Below, in pieces: positions 1-6,866 of a stretch of DNA of 64,000 nt (the stretch's first letter is position 1; each line of letters starts with the position of its first letter). The notes below the pieces were generated by a model. The model worked only from the letters and a program-made list of their open reading frames with translations, was not told where the DNA came from and made no database searches. Source of the DNA: JACDCA01 sp963810305 (lineage in GTDB: Bacteria > Acidobacteriota > Vicinamibacteria > Vicinamibacterales > 2-12-FULL-66-21); NCBI GenBank assembly GCA_963810305.1, contig CAWEMY010000001.1, forward strand, positions 124,001 to 188,000, given 5' to 3'. A program made the translations under genes and the position numbers.

Positions 1-849
1 TTGTCCCGAAACAGGGCGTCCCTCTCCACCGACTGGAGGGACGCCGCGGCGATATTCCGCTTGATTTCTTCCAGCGGACTTCGCCGGGTGCCGAGGATGC
101 CTGGGTCCTCTGCTGCGACGTTGTCAACGTCGTTGGCGCCAACGGTGAGGGCCACCTGGGCGAGCTTCGGGCCGTATAGCGCCCAGTCCACCTGGATGGA
201 CTCGATGTTCTGCACCACGATCCTGGCCAGAGCCACCATCCTCACATCGTCGTACCCGGTCGTCGGTTTCGTGACCGACATCTTCCTTGGTAGTGGCGCG
301 AATGCTTTGAAGCCGCCGGCGTGAGACTGCAGTGCGGACGCCATCTCGCAGATTTGCAGACGACGGCGAGTCGTCAAGCTCCTCGAGGCCGATGGTCAGG
401 ATAGTCAGGTCCGCGGCGCGGACGTCCTGTGCAACGAGCTCGGCGTTCTCTACGAGATCGATCGGCAGGTGCACGATGGCAGACGCGCCCGCTTCTTTGA
501 TCGCGGACGCCACTGCGCGAATGGATTGCGGCAAGCTCAAGAGATCGGCAACTGAAAAGACCGTAACGGGCACCCCACCGGCGATGGCGACGGTGGCGCG
601 TACTGCAGAAAGCAGTGCGTCCGTTGTCGAGGGTTTGCCCACGATCCGAAACTCACCCGCGTGTACGTTCTGGGGCAGTGAGGCAGGCGGAGCGTCGACG
701 TGGATCTCGAAGACCCGATTGAACGTCGTTCTCGTGCCGTGCATCCGGCGGCGGGCATCATCCCCGGCCACCCCTGCCGCGATCAGATCGGGGGTTTCGA
801 GCAGCTGCTCCGGAGTCACGTCTTCCAGCCTTTCCCGATCTTCTGCCAC
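1..849 (-). CDS. MqnE/MqnC-like protein lacking the radical-SAM cysteines; frameshifted, partial at window edge
   Basis: The C-terminal part, read in a second frame from about position 365 down to 1, contains GGFKAFAPL, then ARIVVQNIESIQVDW and GPKLAQVALTVGANDVD. These match the C-terminal domain of the COG1060 radical SAM enzymes MqnE/MqnC of the futalosine menaquinone pathway. The N-terminal part (849 to about 370) has ARRRMHGTRTTFNRVFEIHV, aligning where these enzymes have HGDR followed by the CX3CX2C cluster motif. Here that motif is absent and the first roughly 165 residues contain no cysteine. One indel around 350-370 separates the two frames. It lies just downstream of ubiD, overlapping it by 34 bases, so a menaquinone link is likely. 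A catalytic radical SAM role is unlikely without the cluster; a structural or regulatory paralogue is my inference. The 3' end lies outside the window. Confidence 0.6.
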
Positions 850-2270
850 ATCTCTTCAGCCTTCCGCGCTGCCGCGGCGCTGGTCGAAATCTTCGTCGGC
901 CAGGGTCGGTGAAATCCTTCCGAGGCCCACTTGCGCGTCGCGTCGATGCCCATCTTGCTGCCGTAGGCCGGCAGGTCGCTCGCATCCTCGAGGTCGTCGA
1001 CGGGCCCGCGCGTGAACTGAACGTCGCGCTCCGGATCGTAATGGGTACCGACGATCCAGGCGACCTGCGCTTCGTCCTGGACGTCGACGTCCTTGTCGAC
1101 GACGATGATCGTTTTCGAGAACATCAGCTGACCGAGGCCCCAGAAGGCATTCATGATCTTGCGGGCGTGGCCGGGATATCGCTTGTCGATCGACACGAGC
1201 ACGATGTTGTGGAAGATGCCAGCCGCGGGAAAACTCATATCTACGATTTCAGGCAGGGTTTTCCGAATCAGCGGCAGGAAGATTCGCTCGCTTGCCTTCC
1301 CCAGATAGAAATCCTCCATCGGCGGGATGCCGACAACGGTGGTGAGATAGACGGGGTGCTTGCGATGCGTGATGCATGTCAGATGGAACACCGGGTAGTC
1401 GTCCGGATGCGAGTAGAAGCCGGTGTGGTCACCGAAGGGACCTTCACGGCGACGTTCCCCGGGCTCGACGTAGCCTTCGAGAATGATCTGCGCATTGGCG
1501 GGGACCTCGATGTCCTGGGTCACGCATTTCACGAGCTCGACCCGGTCACGTCTAAGGAAGCCGGCGAGCATCAGCTCGTCGAGGCCCTCGGGCATCGGTG
1601 CCGTCGCGGCGTAAGCGAGCGCGGGATCCGGGCCGAGCGCGACGGCCACCGGCATCCGTCTGTTCAGGCGCTCGGCGACGCGGTGATGCTGCGCTCCGCC
1701 TTTGTGCCGCTGCCAGTGCATGCCGGTTGTCCGTCCGTCGAACACCTGCATGCGGTAGGTACCGATGTTCCGCATCCCGGTTTCGGGATCCTTGGTAAAC
1801 ACCAGCGGGAAGGTGATGTAGCGGCCGCCGTCCTCCGGCCAGCATTTCAGTATCGGGATTTCGTCGAGTGATCCGTCCTTGCGGACCACTTCCTGGCACG
1901 GGCCGTCCTTCACCGTCTTCGGGAGAGCGTCCTTCAACCGGCTCACCGTCGGCAGCATCTTCATGGCGTCGAAGATGCCGGACGGGATCTTCGGACTTGT
2001 CAGCTCCTCGACGTCACGCGCCAGGTCATCGAGTGTGTTCACCCCGAGCGCCATGCACATGCGGCGCATCGATCCAAAAAGATTGATCGCGACCGGCATG
2101 TCGTACCCGGTCGGCCGCTCGAACAACAGTCCGGGGCCGCCGCCAGGAGATTTCGACACACGGTCGGTGATGGCCGCAATCTCGAGATCCGGGCTGACCG
2201 GCTCCGCGATCCGCGCCAGCTGGCGCTCCTTGTCCAGAGCGTCGATGAAAGCGTTGAGGTCTTTGAACAT
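816..2270 (-). CDS. ubiD: UbiD-family decarboxylase (menaquinone/futalosine-pathway type)
   Basis: A 484-residue protein of normal UbiD length. It carries the UbiD core, including EGPFGDHTGFYS, whose acidic residues belong to the prenylated-FMN decarboxylase active site, and MRNIGTYRMQ in the N-terminal half. The family removes a carboxylate from an aromatic ring in a prFMN-dependent reaction. In organisms using the futalosine route it acts late in menaquinone synthesis, and the MqnE-like gene directly downstream favours that role over ubiquinone. The ATG at 2270 (MFKDLNAFID) was chosen because the 66 residues upstream in the open frame do not resemble the family. No clear Shine-Dalgarno sequence precedes it. 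A degenerate repeat array sits between this gene and the upstream oxidoreductase. Confidence 0.88.
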   Translation of the reverse strand: MFKDLNAFIDALDKERQLARIAEPVSPDLEIAAITDRVSKSPGGGPGLLFERPTGYDMPVAINLFGSMRRMCMALGVNTLDDLARDVEELTSPKIPSGIFDAMKMLPTVSRLKDALPKTVKDGPCQEVVRKDGSLDEIPILKCWPEDGGRYITFPLVFTKDPETGMRNIGTYRMQVFDGRTTGMHWQRHKGGAQHHRVAERLNRRMPVAVALGPDPALAYAATAPMPEGLDELMLAGFLRRDRVELVKCVTQDIEVPANAQIILEGYVEPGERRREGPFGDHTGFYSHPDDYPVFHLTCITHRKHPVYLTTVVGIPPMEDFYLGKASERIFLPLIRKTLPEIVDMSFPAAGIFHNIVLVSIDKRYPGHARKIMNAFWGLGQLMFSKTIIVVDKDVDVQDEAQVAWIVGTHYDPERDVQFTRGPVDDLEDASDLPAYGSKMGIDATRKWASEGFHRPWPTKISTSAAAARKAEEMWQKIGKGWKT

Positions 2271-2306
2271 TAGCACAGCTGACCGCTGCGACGGCAACGC
2301 TACGCT

Positions 2307-2381
2307 CACGAAGCCCACAAAGACCACTACGAGCACGAAGAAACAGAACATCGAGTCGTGTCGTCGTGCGTTTCGTCTGTG
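2307..2381. repeat. Degenerate octamer array with inverted half (CACGAAG type)
   Basis: Units of about 8 bp related to CACGAAGC/CACAAAGA run from 2307 to about 2346. A complementary TCGTGTCG/TCGTGCG stretch follows at 2356-2381, giving a potential imperfect hairpin in the gap between the oxidoreductase stop and ubiD. The unit resembles the array at 13171-13246. Confidence 0.5.
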
Positions 2382-2400
2382 CGCAGCCGTGCGGACGTCA

Positions 2401-3345
2401 TCACACACTCTCCATCTTCTCAGCAATCCGTGTCGCGAGCTCCAGGGCCGCTCTTCCTGCTTCACCATCGACGAGCGGCTTCGACCGGTCGCGTGCCGCC
2501 CGGATGAAATCGGCGAGCTCGCGGCGCAGCGGTTCGTCCTTCTCGACCGGCAGCGCGCCTCCTTCGATCGACGGCCGCTGGCCGTCGCGGCGGACGAGGC
2601 GCCAGCCTTCTACTTCCTGCGCGGCATAGTCGATGGAAATGTAGGCGTCCGGCTGAAAGAAGCGGATCTTTCGCACCCGGTCGCGACTGATGCGGCTCGC
2701 GGTCAGGTTCGCAATGCAACCGTTCTCGAAACGAAGCCGCGCGTTCGCAATATCGAACTTCGGTGTGAGCACCGGCACACCCACCGCCTCGATCGAGGCC
2801 ACGGGAGAGCGGACCAGTGAACCGACGATATCAAGGTCGTGGATCATCAGATCGAACACGACGTCGATATCGAGGCTGCGCTCCGGGAATACCCCCAGCC
2901 GATGGACCTCTATGAACCGCGGCGAGGTGACGAGCGGCATCACGGCAGCGACGGCAGGGTTGTATCGCTCGGTCTGGCCAACCGCCAGCGTCGTGCCGGA
3001 CGCCTTCGCGGCGGCGATCAAGTCGTCGGCTTCAGCGACTGTCCGCGCCATCGGTTTTTCGACGAGGACCGCAATGCCGCGCTCGAGAAACGGCAGCGCC
3101 ACTTCATGGTGCAGTTCCGTTGGAACAGCGACGCTGACGGCGTCGACTTCCCCGAAGAGGTCGCGATAGTCGCCCAGCGCTTTTGCCCCCGTCGTACTGC
3201 CAACTTCAGCGGCGCGTGGGCCATTGATGTCAACTACGGCAACCAGAGTCGTTCCGGCAAGGGTCGCGAGAATCCGAGCATGATGCTTGCCCAGATGGCC
3301 GACGCCGATGACCGCCGCGCGCACGGCTGCCGGCGGGTTATGCAC
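2401..3345 (-). CDS. Gfo/Idh/MocA-family NAD(P)-dependent oxidoreductase in the lpx cluster
   Basis: A 314-residue Rossmann-fold dehydrogenase. The N-terminal nucleotide-binding motif is AAVIGVGHLGKHHARIL. The family signature VLVEKPMARTVAEAD follows around residues 95-110, and the C-terminal substrate domain includes FDLMIHDLDIVGSLV. The GTG at 3345 was chosen because AGGAG (3358-3354) lies 8 bases upstream and the start overlaps the lpxI stop, implying translational coupling. Members next to lpxA/lpxI can be UDP-GlcNAc 3-dehydrogenases (GnnA) for diamino lipid A, but the GnnB aminotransferase is not in the window. The substrate is therefore unproven. Confidence 0.8.
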   Translation of the reverse strand: MHNPPAAVRAAVIGVGHLGKHHARILATLAGTTLVAVVDINGPRAAEVGSTTGAKALGDYRDLFGEVDAVSVAVPTELHHEVALPFLERGIAVLVEKPMARTVAEADDLIAAAKASGTTLAVGQTERYNPAVAAVMPLVTSPRFIEVHRLGVFPERSLDIDVVFDLMIHDLDIVGSLVRSPVASIEAVGVPVLTPKFDIANARLRFENGCIANLTASRISRDRVRKIRFFQPDAYISIDYAAQEVEGWRLVRRDGQRPSIEGGALPVEKDEPLRRELADFIRAARDRSKPLVDGEAGRAALELATRIAEKMESV

Positions 3346-4173
3346 GCTGTTCGCTCCTGGCGCGGCCGACGATCGCAATGCCCGCGGCTCCGGCCGCGGC
3401 GAACACCTGCGCGCCGTCGATAACCAGCGTCCGTCCCGCGTCGATCGACATCGCGGTCGCGCCGGCGGATTTCATCGCGTCGATGGTGGCGACCCCGATC
3501 ACCGGCACGTCGAAGCGCATGTCCTGGTTCGGCTTGGCAACCTTCACGACACGAGCAGCCTGCGCCGGCGACCCTCCCGGCTCGCTCGATCACCTCGTCG
3601 GTCCCCTCCATCGCCTCCACCGCCACGACGGCCCGGTTCTTCACGACGATCGTCTGACCCACATCGAGTCCTGCGATGGCATCCGCAATGCGATAACCGA
3701 AGGCGAAATCCTCCTGCTCATCCTCCGTCGGGCCGCGGGATGTGAGGATCCCTTCGCCGGCAAGGAGCGGGCCGAGAAACGCCGTCGAATCCATCAGCTC
3801 GATACCGTGATCACGCATCACGTCGGCGACGGCAGAGATCAGCGCGTCGGTGTTTCTCGACTTGAGGCGGGTGAGTACCGACAGAAGGGTCAGGTCGGGG
3901 ACGATGCCGGAAAAGATCTTCGAGTGCTTGACCTGCCCGGCCATCAGGGCGCGCGAGACCCCGTCGGCCTTGAGAATCTTGATACACTTGCCCAAGGTGG
4001 CCGAGTGAGACCGGGTGAAAGCTCGCGTCCGCGTCCCGCGCCGCCTGCTCCAGCTCAGGAAAGGCCTCTTCCTTGACGGCGACGACGGTCACGTCGTGCC
4101 CCAGGCTGCGCGCTCCCTGCAGCGCGAGAAACGGGAATCTGCCGTTGCCGGCAATGATGCCTATACGGGACAT
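3338..4173 (-). CDS. lpxI: LpxI UDP-2,3-diacylglucosamine pyrophosphatase, split by two frameshifts
   Basis: Three frames together give a complete LpxI (DUF1009). Frame one (4173 to about 3990) has MSRIGIIAGNGRFPFLAL. Frame two (to about 3570) has AGQVKHSKIFSGIVPDL, then GILTSRGPTEDEQEDFAFG and GQTIVVKNRAVVAVEAMEGT. Frame three (3547-3338) has KVAKPNQDMRFDVPVIGV. LpxI hydrolyses UDP-2,3-diacylglucosamine to lipid X, replacing LpxH, at the membrane surface. The gene follows fabZ-lpxA on the same strand. All conserved motifs survive across the breaks, so two single-base indels are more likely than decay. Overlap with the downstream dehydrogenase supports the operon. Confidence 0.85.
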
Positions 4174-4178
4174 TTAGC

Positions 4179-4234
4179 ATCGGCCAATCGGCTCATCGGC
4201 ATATCGGCTTATCGGTCCAGCGGCGCATCGGCCC
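4179..4234. repeat. Octamer array, ATCGGCNN x 7
   Basis: Seven consecutive 8-bp units read ATCGGCCA, ATCGGCTC, ATCGGCAT, ATCGGCTT, ATCGGTCC, AGCGGCGC, ATCGGCCC. The array starts 6 bases upstream of the lpxI start codon. Spacing is exact although units vary at one to three positions. Confidence 0.75.
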
Positions 4235-4273
4235 AACTGACCGAATGGCGATGGACGGCGTCTAAAGTAGAGC

Positions 4274-4303
4274 CTGTCCGCCGTAGCCCTGGCGGAGGCG
4301 GAA
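4274..4303. repeat. Short palindromic element (GTCCGCCGTAGCC...GGCGGAGGCGGA)
   Basis: TCCGCC and GGCGGA are complementary around GTAGCCCT. The same sequence pattern recurs twice inside argS (46951-47033), so it is a dispersed element rather than a local terminator. Confidence 0.5.
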
Positions 4304-4329
4304 GTTTATCAAACAGGGCAGGAGTGGGA

Positions 4330-4746
4330 ATGCACCGAAAGTTTCTGGCAATCATGCTGCTGGCGGGCGCGCTCGTCACGGCAGGCTGCGATAACGAGGT
4401 CGAGAACGCGACCGGCCCGGCGCCGCCGAATCCGACGACGACCGATACGTTTACCGGCACCATCAACGTGAATGGCGCCCAGACGCACACCTTCCCGGTG
4501 GTCGCGAGCGGGCCGGTTACGCTCACGCTGTCAGAGGTCCTCCCCGACCCCGCCATCGCCGTTGGCCTGACGCTCGGTACGTGGAACGGGACATCCTGTG
4601 CGACCGTGATCGCCAACGACAACGCCATTCAGGGGAACGCGGTCATCGGCGGCGTCACCGGCGCCGGCATTCTGTGCGCCCGGATCCACGACGTCGGCAA
4701 ACTGACCGCGTCGCTGGATTACCGGCTGACAGTCGTGCACCCCTGA
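4330..4746 (+). CDS. Small lipoprotein of unknown function
   Basis: A 138-residue exported lipoprotein. A basic N-terminus (MHRKF) and hydrophobic stretch lead to the lipobox LVTAGC, with Cys near residue 20. A Thr/Pro-rich linker follows, then a domain with FTGTINVNGAQTHTF and SGPVTLTL, similar in style to pre-peptidase C-terminal or related beta-sandwich domains. The ATG at 4330 was chosen because it directly starts the signal peptide and follows AGGAG (4320-4324); the longer upstream open frame is not protein-like. It is the only plus-strand gene in this region and is convergent with lpxA. Function is not recognised. Confidence 0.72.
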   Translation: MHRKFLAIMLLAGALVTAGCDNEVENATGPAPPNPTTTDTFTGTINVNGAQTHTFPVVASGPVTLTLSEVLPDPAIAVGLTLGTWNGTSCATVIANDNAIQGNAVIGGVTGAGILCARIHDVGKLTASLDYRLTVVHP

Positions 4747-4802
4747 CGTTGGAGGGGCCGTATCGCGAACGGCCCCTACACCGCGCATTCGAGCATATAC
4801 TC

Positions 4803-6080
4803 TCACTCCCCGTCGTCGTCCACCCGCCGGCTGGGCCGCCTGAGCCCGACGCCACGTTTCGATGATTTGATGAAGTTGAGCACGTAGCTGACTTCCTCGC
4901 AGTGCAGCGAGGGGTCGCGCTCGATCTGGGCGAGGGCGTGGCTGGTGTTCGAGCGGAGGAGATAGCGATAGGTGCGCCGCAGCTTCGCGATCGAGTCCTG
5001 CGAAAACTTCCGCCTGACCAGACCGATGGTATTGAGACCGTAGATCCGTGCGCGGTTGCCAACGGTCTTGGCGAACGGCAGCGCGTCCTTGGTCACCACC
5101 GAATATCCGCCGATGAACGCGTGCCGGCCGACACGGCAGAACTGATGGACGCCTGAAAACGCGCTGATTGTCGCGAAGTCCTCGACAGTCACGTGACCGC
5201 CAAGGGTCGCACCGTTGCCGAAGATCGTGTGATTGCCGACGTGGCAGTCGTGGGCAATGTGGGCGTATGCCATGAACACGTTGTGATCGCCGATTTCGGT
5301 AAGTCCGCCCCCGCCGGCGGTGCCGCGGTGAATCGTGACGAACTCGCGGATCACGTTACGGTTGCCGATCACCAGGCGCGTCGGTTCCCCCTGGAACTTC
5401 AGGTCCTGCGGGATCAACCCGACGGAGGCAAGCGGGAAGATCTCGTTGTCGTCGCCGATTTCGGTGAATCCTCCGATCACCGTCGACGCGCCGATGCGGC
5501 AGTTTCGCCCGATACGAACGTGCTCGCCGATGACAACATACGGCCCGACTCGCGTACCGTCACCAATGGATGCCGCAGCATGCACCACCGCTGTGGGATC
5601 GATGAGCGGCGTCGTGTCAGGACGATGAGGAGAGCCGCCAGCCCTGGCGGTCTGCCGCCCCGTGATCCCCATCACCAGCTCCGCCTCAGCGACGAGGTGA
5701 TCGTCGACGAAGGCAGCCGCCTTGGCGCGGGCGATCTGCGCCCTGCTGCGACCGAGCGTGACCTCGAGGCGCAGGCGGTCGCCGGGGGCGACCTGACGGC
5801 GGAACTTCGCGTTGTCCACGCCCCTGAGGTAGACCCGTCCGCCGTTGGTCTCGCCGTGCATCAGCAGCACGGTCGCGACCTGGGCGAGCGTCTCGATCAT
5901 CAGGACCCCCGGCATCACCGGAGATCCTGGAAAATGTCCCTGGAAAAAGTCCTCGTTGACGGTGACGTTCTTGACCGCCACCATGCGCCGGCCGGGCTCG
6001 TGTTCCGTCACCGCATCGACCAGCGGTGACGGATATCGGTAGCAGAGACGCTCGAGTGTCTCCGGAATGTCTATCGACAC
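4803..6080 (-). CDS. lpxA: FabZ-LpxA fusion: 3-hydroxyacyl-ACP dehydratase + UDP-GlcNAc acyltransferase
   Basis: One continuous 425-codon frame encodes two enzymes. Residues about 1-150 are a FabZ hotdog domain with GHFPGSPVMPGVLMIETLAQ, containing the catalytic His and Glu. Residues about 155-415 are LpxA, a left-handed beta-helix with hexapeptide repeats and HIAHDCHVGNH carrying the catalytic His, plus the C-terminal helical domain. FabZ dehydrates 3-hydroxyacyl-ACP, while LpxA uses 3-hydroxyacyl-ACP to start lipid A, so the fusion joins competing users of one substrate. The GTG start at 6080 shares its first base with the skp stop codon (TAG), indicating coupling. lpxD, often between skp and fabZ, is absent. 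Confidence 0.92.
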   Translation of the reverse strand: MSIDIPETLERLCYRYPSPLVDAVTEHEPGRRMVAVKNVTVNEDFFQGHFPGSPVMPGVLMIETLAQVATVLLMHGETNGGRVYLRGVDNAKFRRQVAPGDRLRLEVTLGRSRAQIARAKAAAFVDDHLVAEAELVMGITGRQTARAGGSPHRPDTTPLIDPTAVVHAAASIGDGTRVGPYVVIGEHVRIGRNCRIGASTVIGGFTEIGDDNEIFPLASVGLIPQDLKFQGEPTRLVIGNRNVIREFVTIHRGTAGGGGLTEIGDHNVFMAYAHIAHDCHVGNHTIFGNGATLGGHVTVEDFATISAFSGVHQFCRVGRHAFIGGYSVVTKDALPFAKTVGNRARIYGLNTIGLVRRKFSQDSIAKLRRTYRYLLRSNTSHALAQIERDPSLHCEEVSYVLNFIKSSKRGVGLRRPSRRVDDDGE

Positions 6081-6731
6081 TACTTCTTCGGCGGAGTCTT
6101 CGCGTCGAACCGTTTGAGGACCTCCGCCGTCAGGTCAACTCCCGTGTGGACCCACACGATCGGAGAATCGCGAACGCTGAAGACCATGTGCAGGTTCTTC
6201 TCGTTGGCGACCTGATCGATGACCGGATTGAGCTTGTCCTGGAACTCCGCCTGGAGCTTCGTCGGTCAGATCCTGGCGCTCCTGCTGTGCGTCTTCCTGC
6301 ATCGCCTGCAGCTCGCGCTGAAGCTTCTGCAGCTCCTTCTCGCTCTGCGACCGTGCGGATTCGCTGAGGACGGTCCCACTCTGTGACAGCTTGGTCTGGA
6401 CGTCCTGGGCCTGCTTGTTCTTGGCCTGCAGCTCCTTGGTCTTGGCGGCATCCCAGGCCTTGATCTTCTCGGCGGCGACCTTGCCTTCGCCGGAGTTGCT
6501 GGCGATCATCTGGATATCGATGTAGCCGACCTTCGCTCCCTCCGGGAACGGCTTCGGCGGCTGCGCGGGCGGCTGCGGGGGCGCAGGCTTCTGCTCTGCC
6601 GGTGTCGTCGGAGTCGTCGGCTTCTGTCCGGCCGGCGGAGTCTGCGGCGGAGGCGTCGCCTGTGCAAATGCGGGAACGACGCTCAACAGTCCAATCGCCG
6701 CAACGGAGATCATCGTCTTCAACACTCTCAT
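6080..6731 (-). CDS. skp: Skp/OmpH periplasmic chaperone, one frameshift
   Basis: A signal peptide (MRVLKTMISVAAIGLLSVVP, cleavage near AFAQ) is followed by a Pro/Thr-rich linker of about 40 residues. The OmpH domain then starts at KVGYIDIQMIASNS and continues as a Gln/Lys-rich coiled coil. The frame breaks near 6263 after QQERQDLTDE. The next frame restores VIDQVANEKNLHMVFSV and the typical ending GVDLTAEVLKRFDAK with a stop at 6080-6082. Skp holds unfolded outer-membrane proteins in the periplasm and hands them to BamA, encoded just upstream. The extended proline-rich linker between signal peptide and tentacle domain is unusual. The break looks like an indel. Confidence 0.85.
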
Positions 6732-6750
6732 GTATCCAGTCCCTTTCAGT

Positions 6751-6785
6751 ATCAGCTATCAGCTATCAGCTCTCAGCTCTCAGCG
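6751..6785. repeat. Heptamer array, ATCAGCT/CTCAGCT x 5
   Basis: Five exact 7-bp units lie between the bamA stop and skp start: ATCAGCT three times, CTCAGCT, CTCAGCG. The same unit reappears in the inverted array at 58761-58840. Confidence 0.75.
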
Positions 6786-6787
6786 CC

Positions 6788-6866
6788 CGACGTTCGCACG
6801 TTCGCACGTTCGCACGTGGCACGTCGCACGTGGCACGTCGCACGTCGCACGTCGCACGTCGCACGT
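6788..6866. repeat. CACGTTCG/CACGTCG array, 10-11 units
   Basis: Three 8-bp units (CACGTTCG) are followed by about seven 7-bp units alternating CACGTGG and CACGTCG. The array runs up to the bamA stop codon. Read on the other strand, its unit (ACGTGCG) is the same as that of the array at 21931-21987. Confidence 0.75.

Noticed and set aside
1..324. Plus-strand open frame of 107 codons at the window start
   Set aside because: It is the antisense of the MqnE-like C-terminus, which has clear protein motifs on the minus strand.
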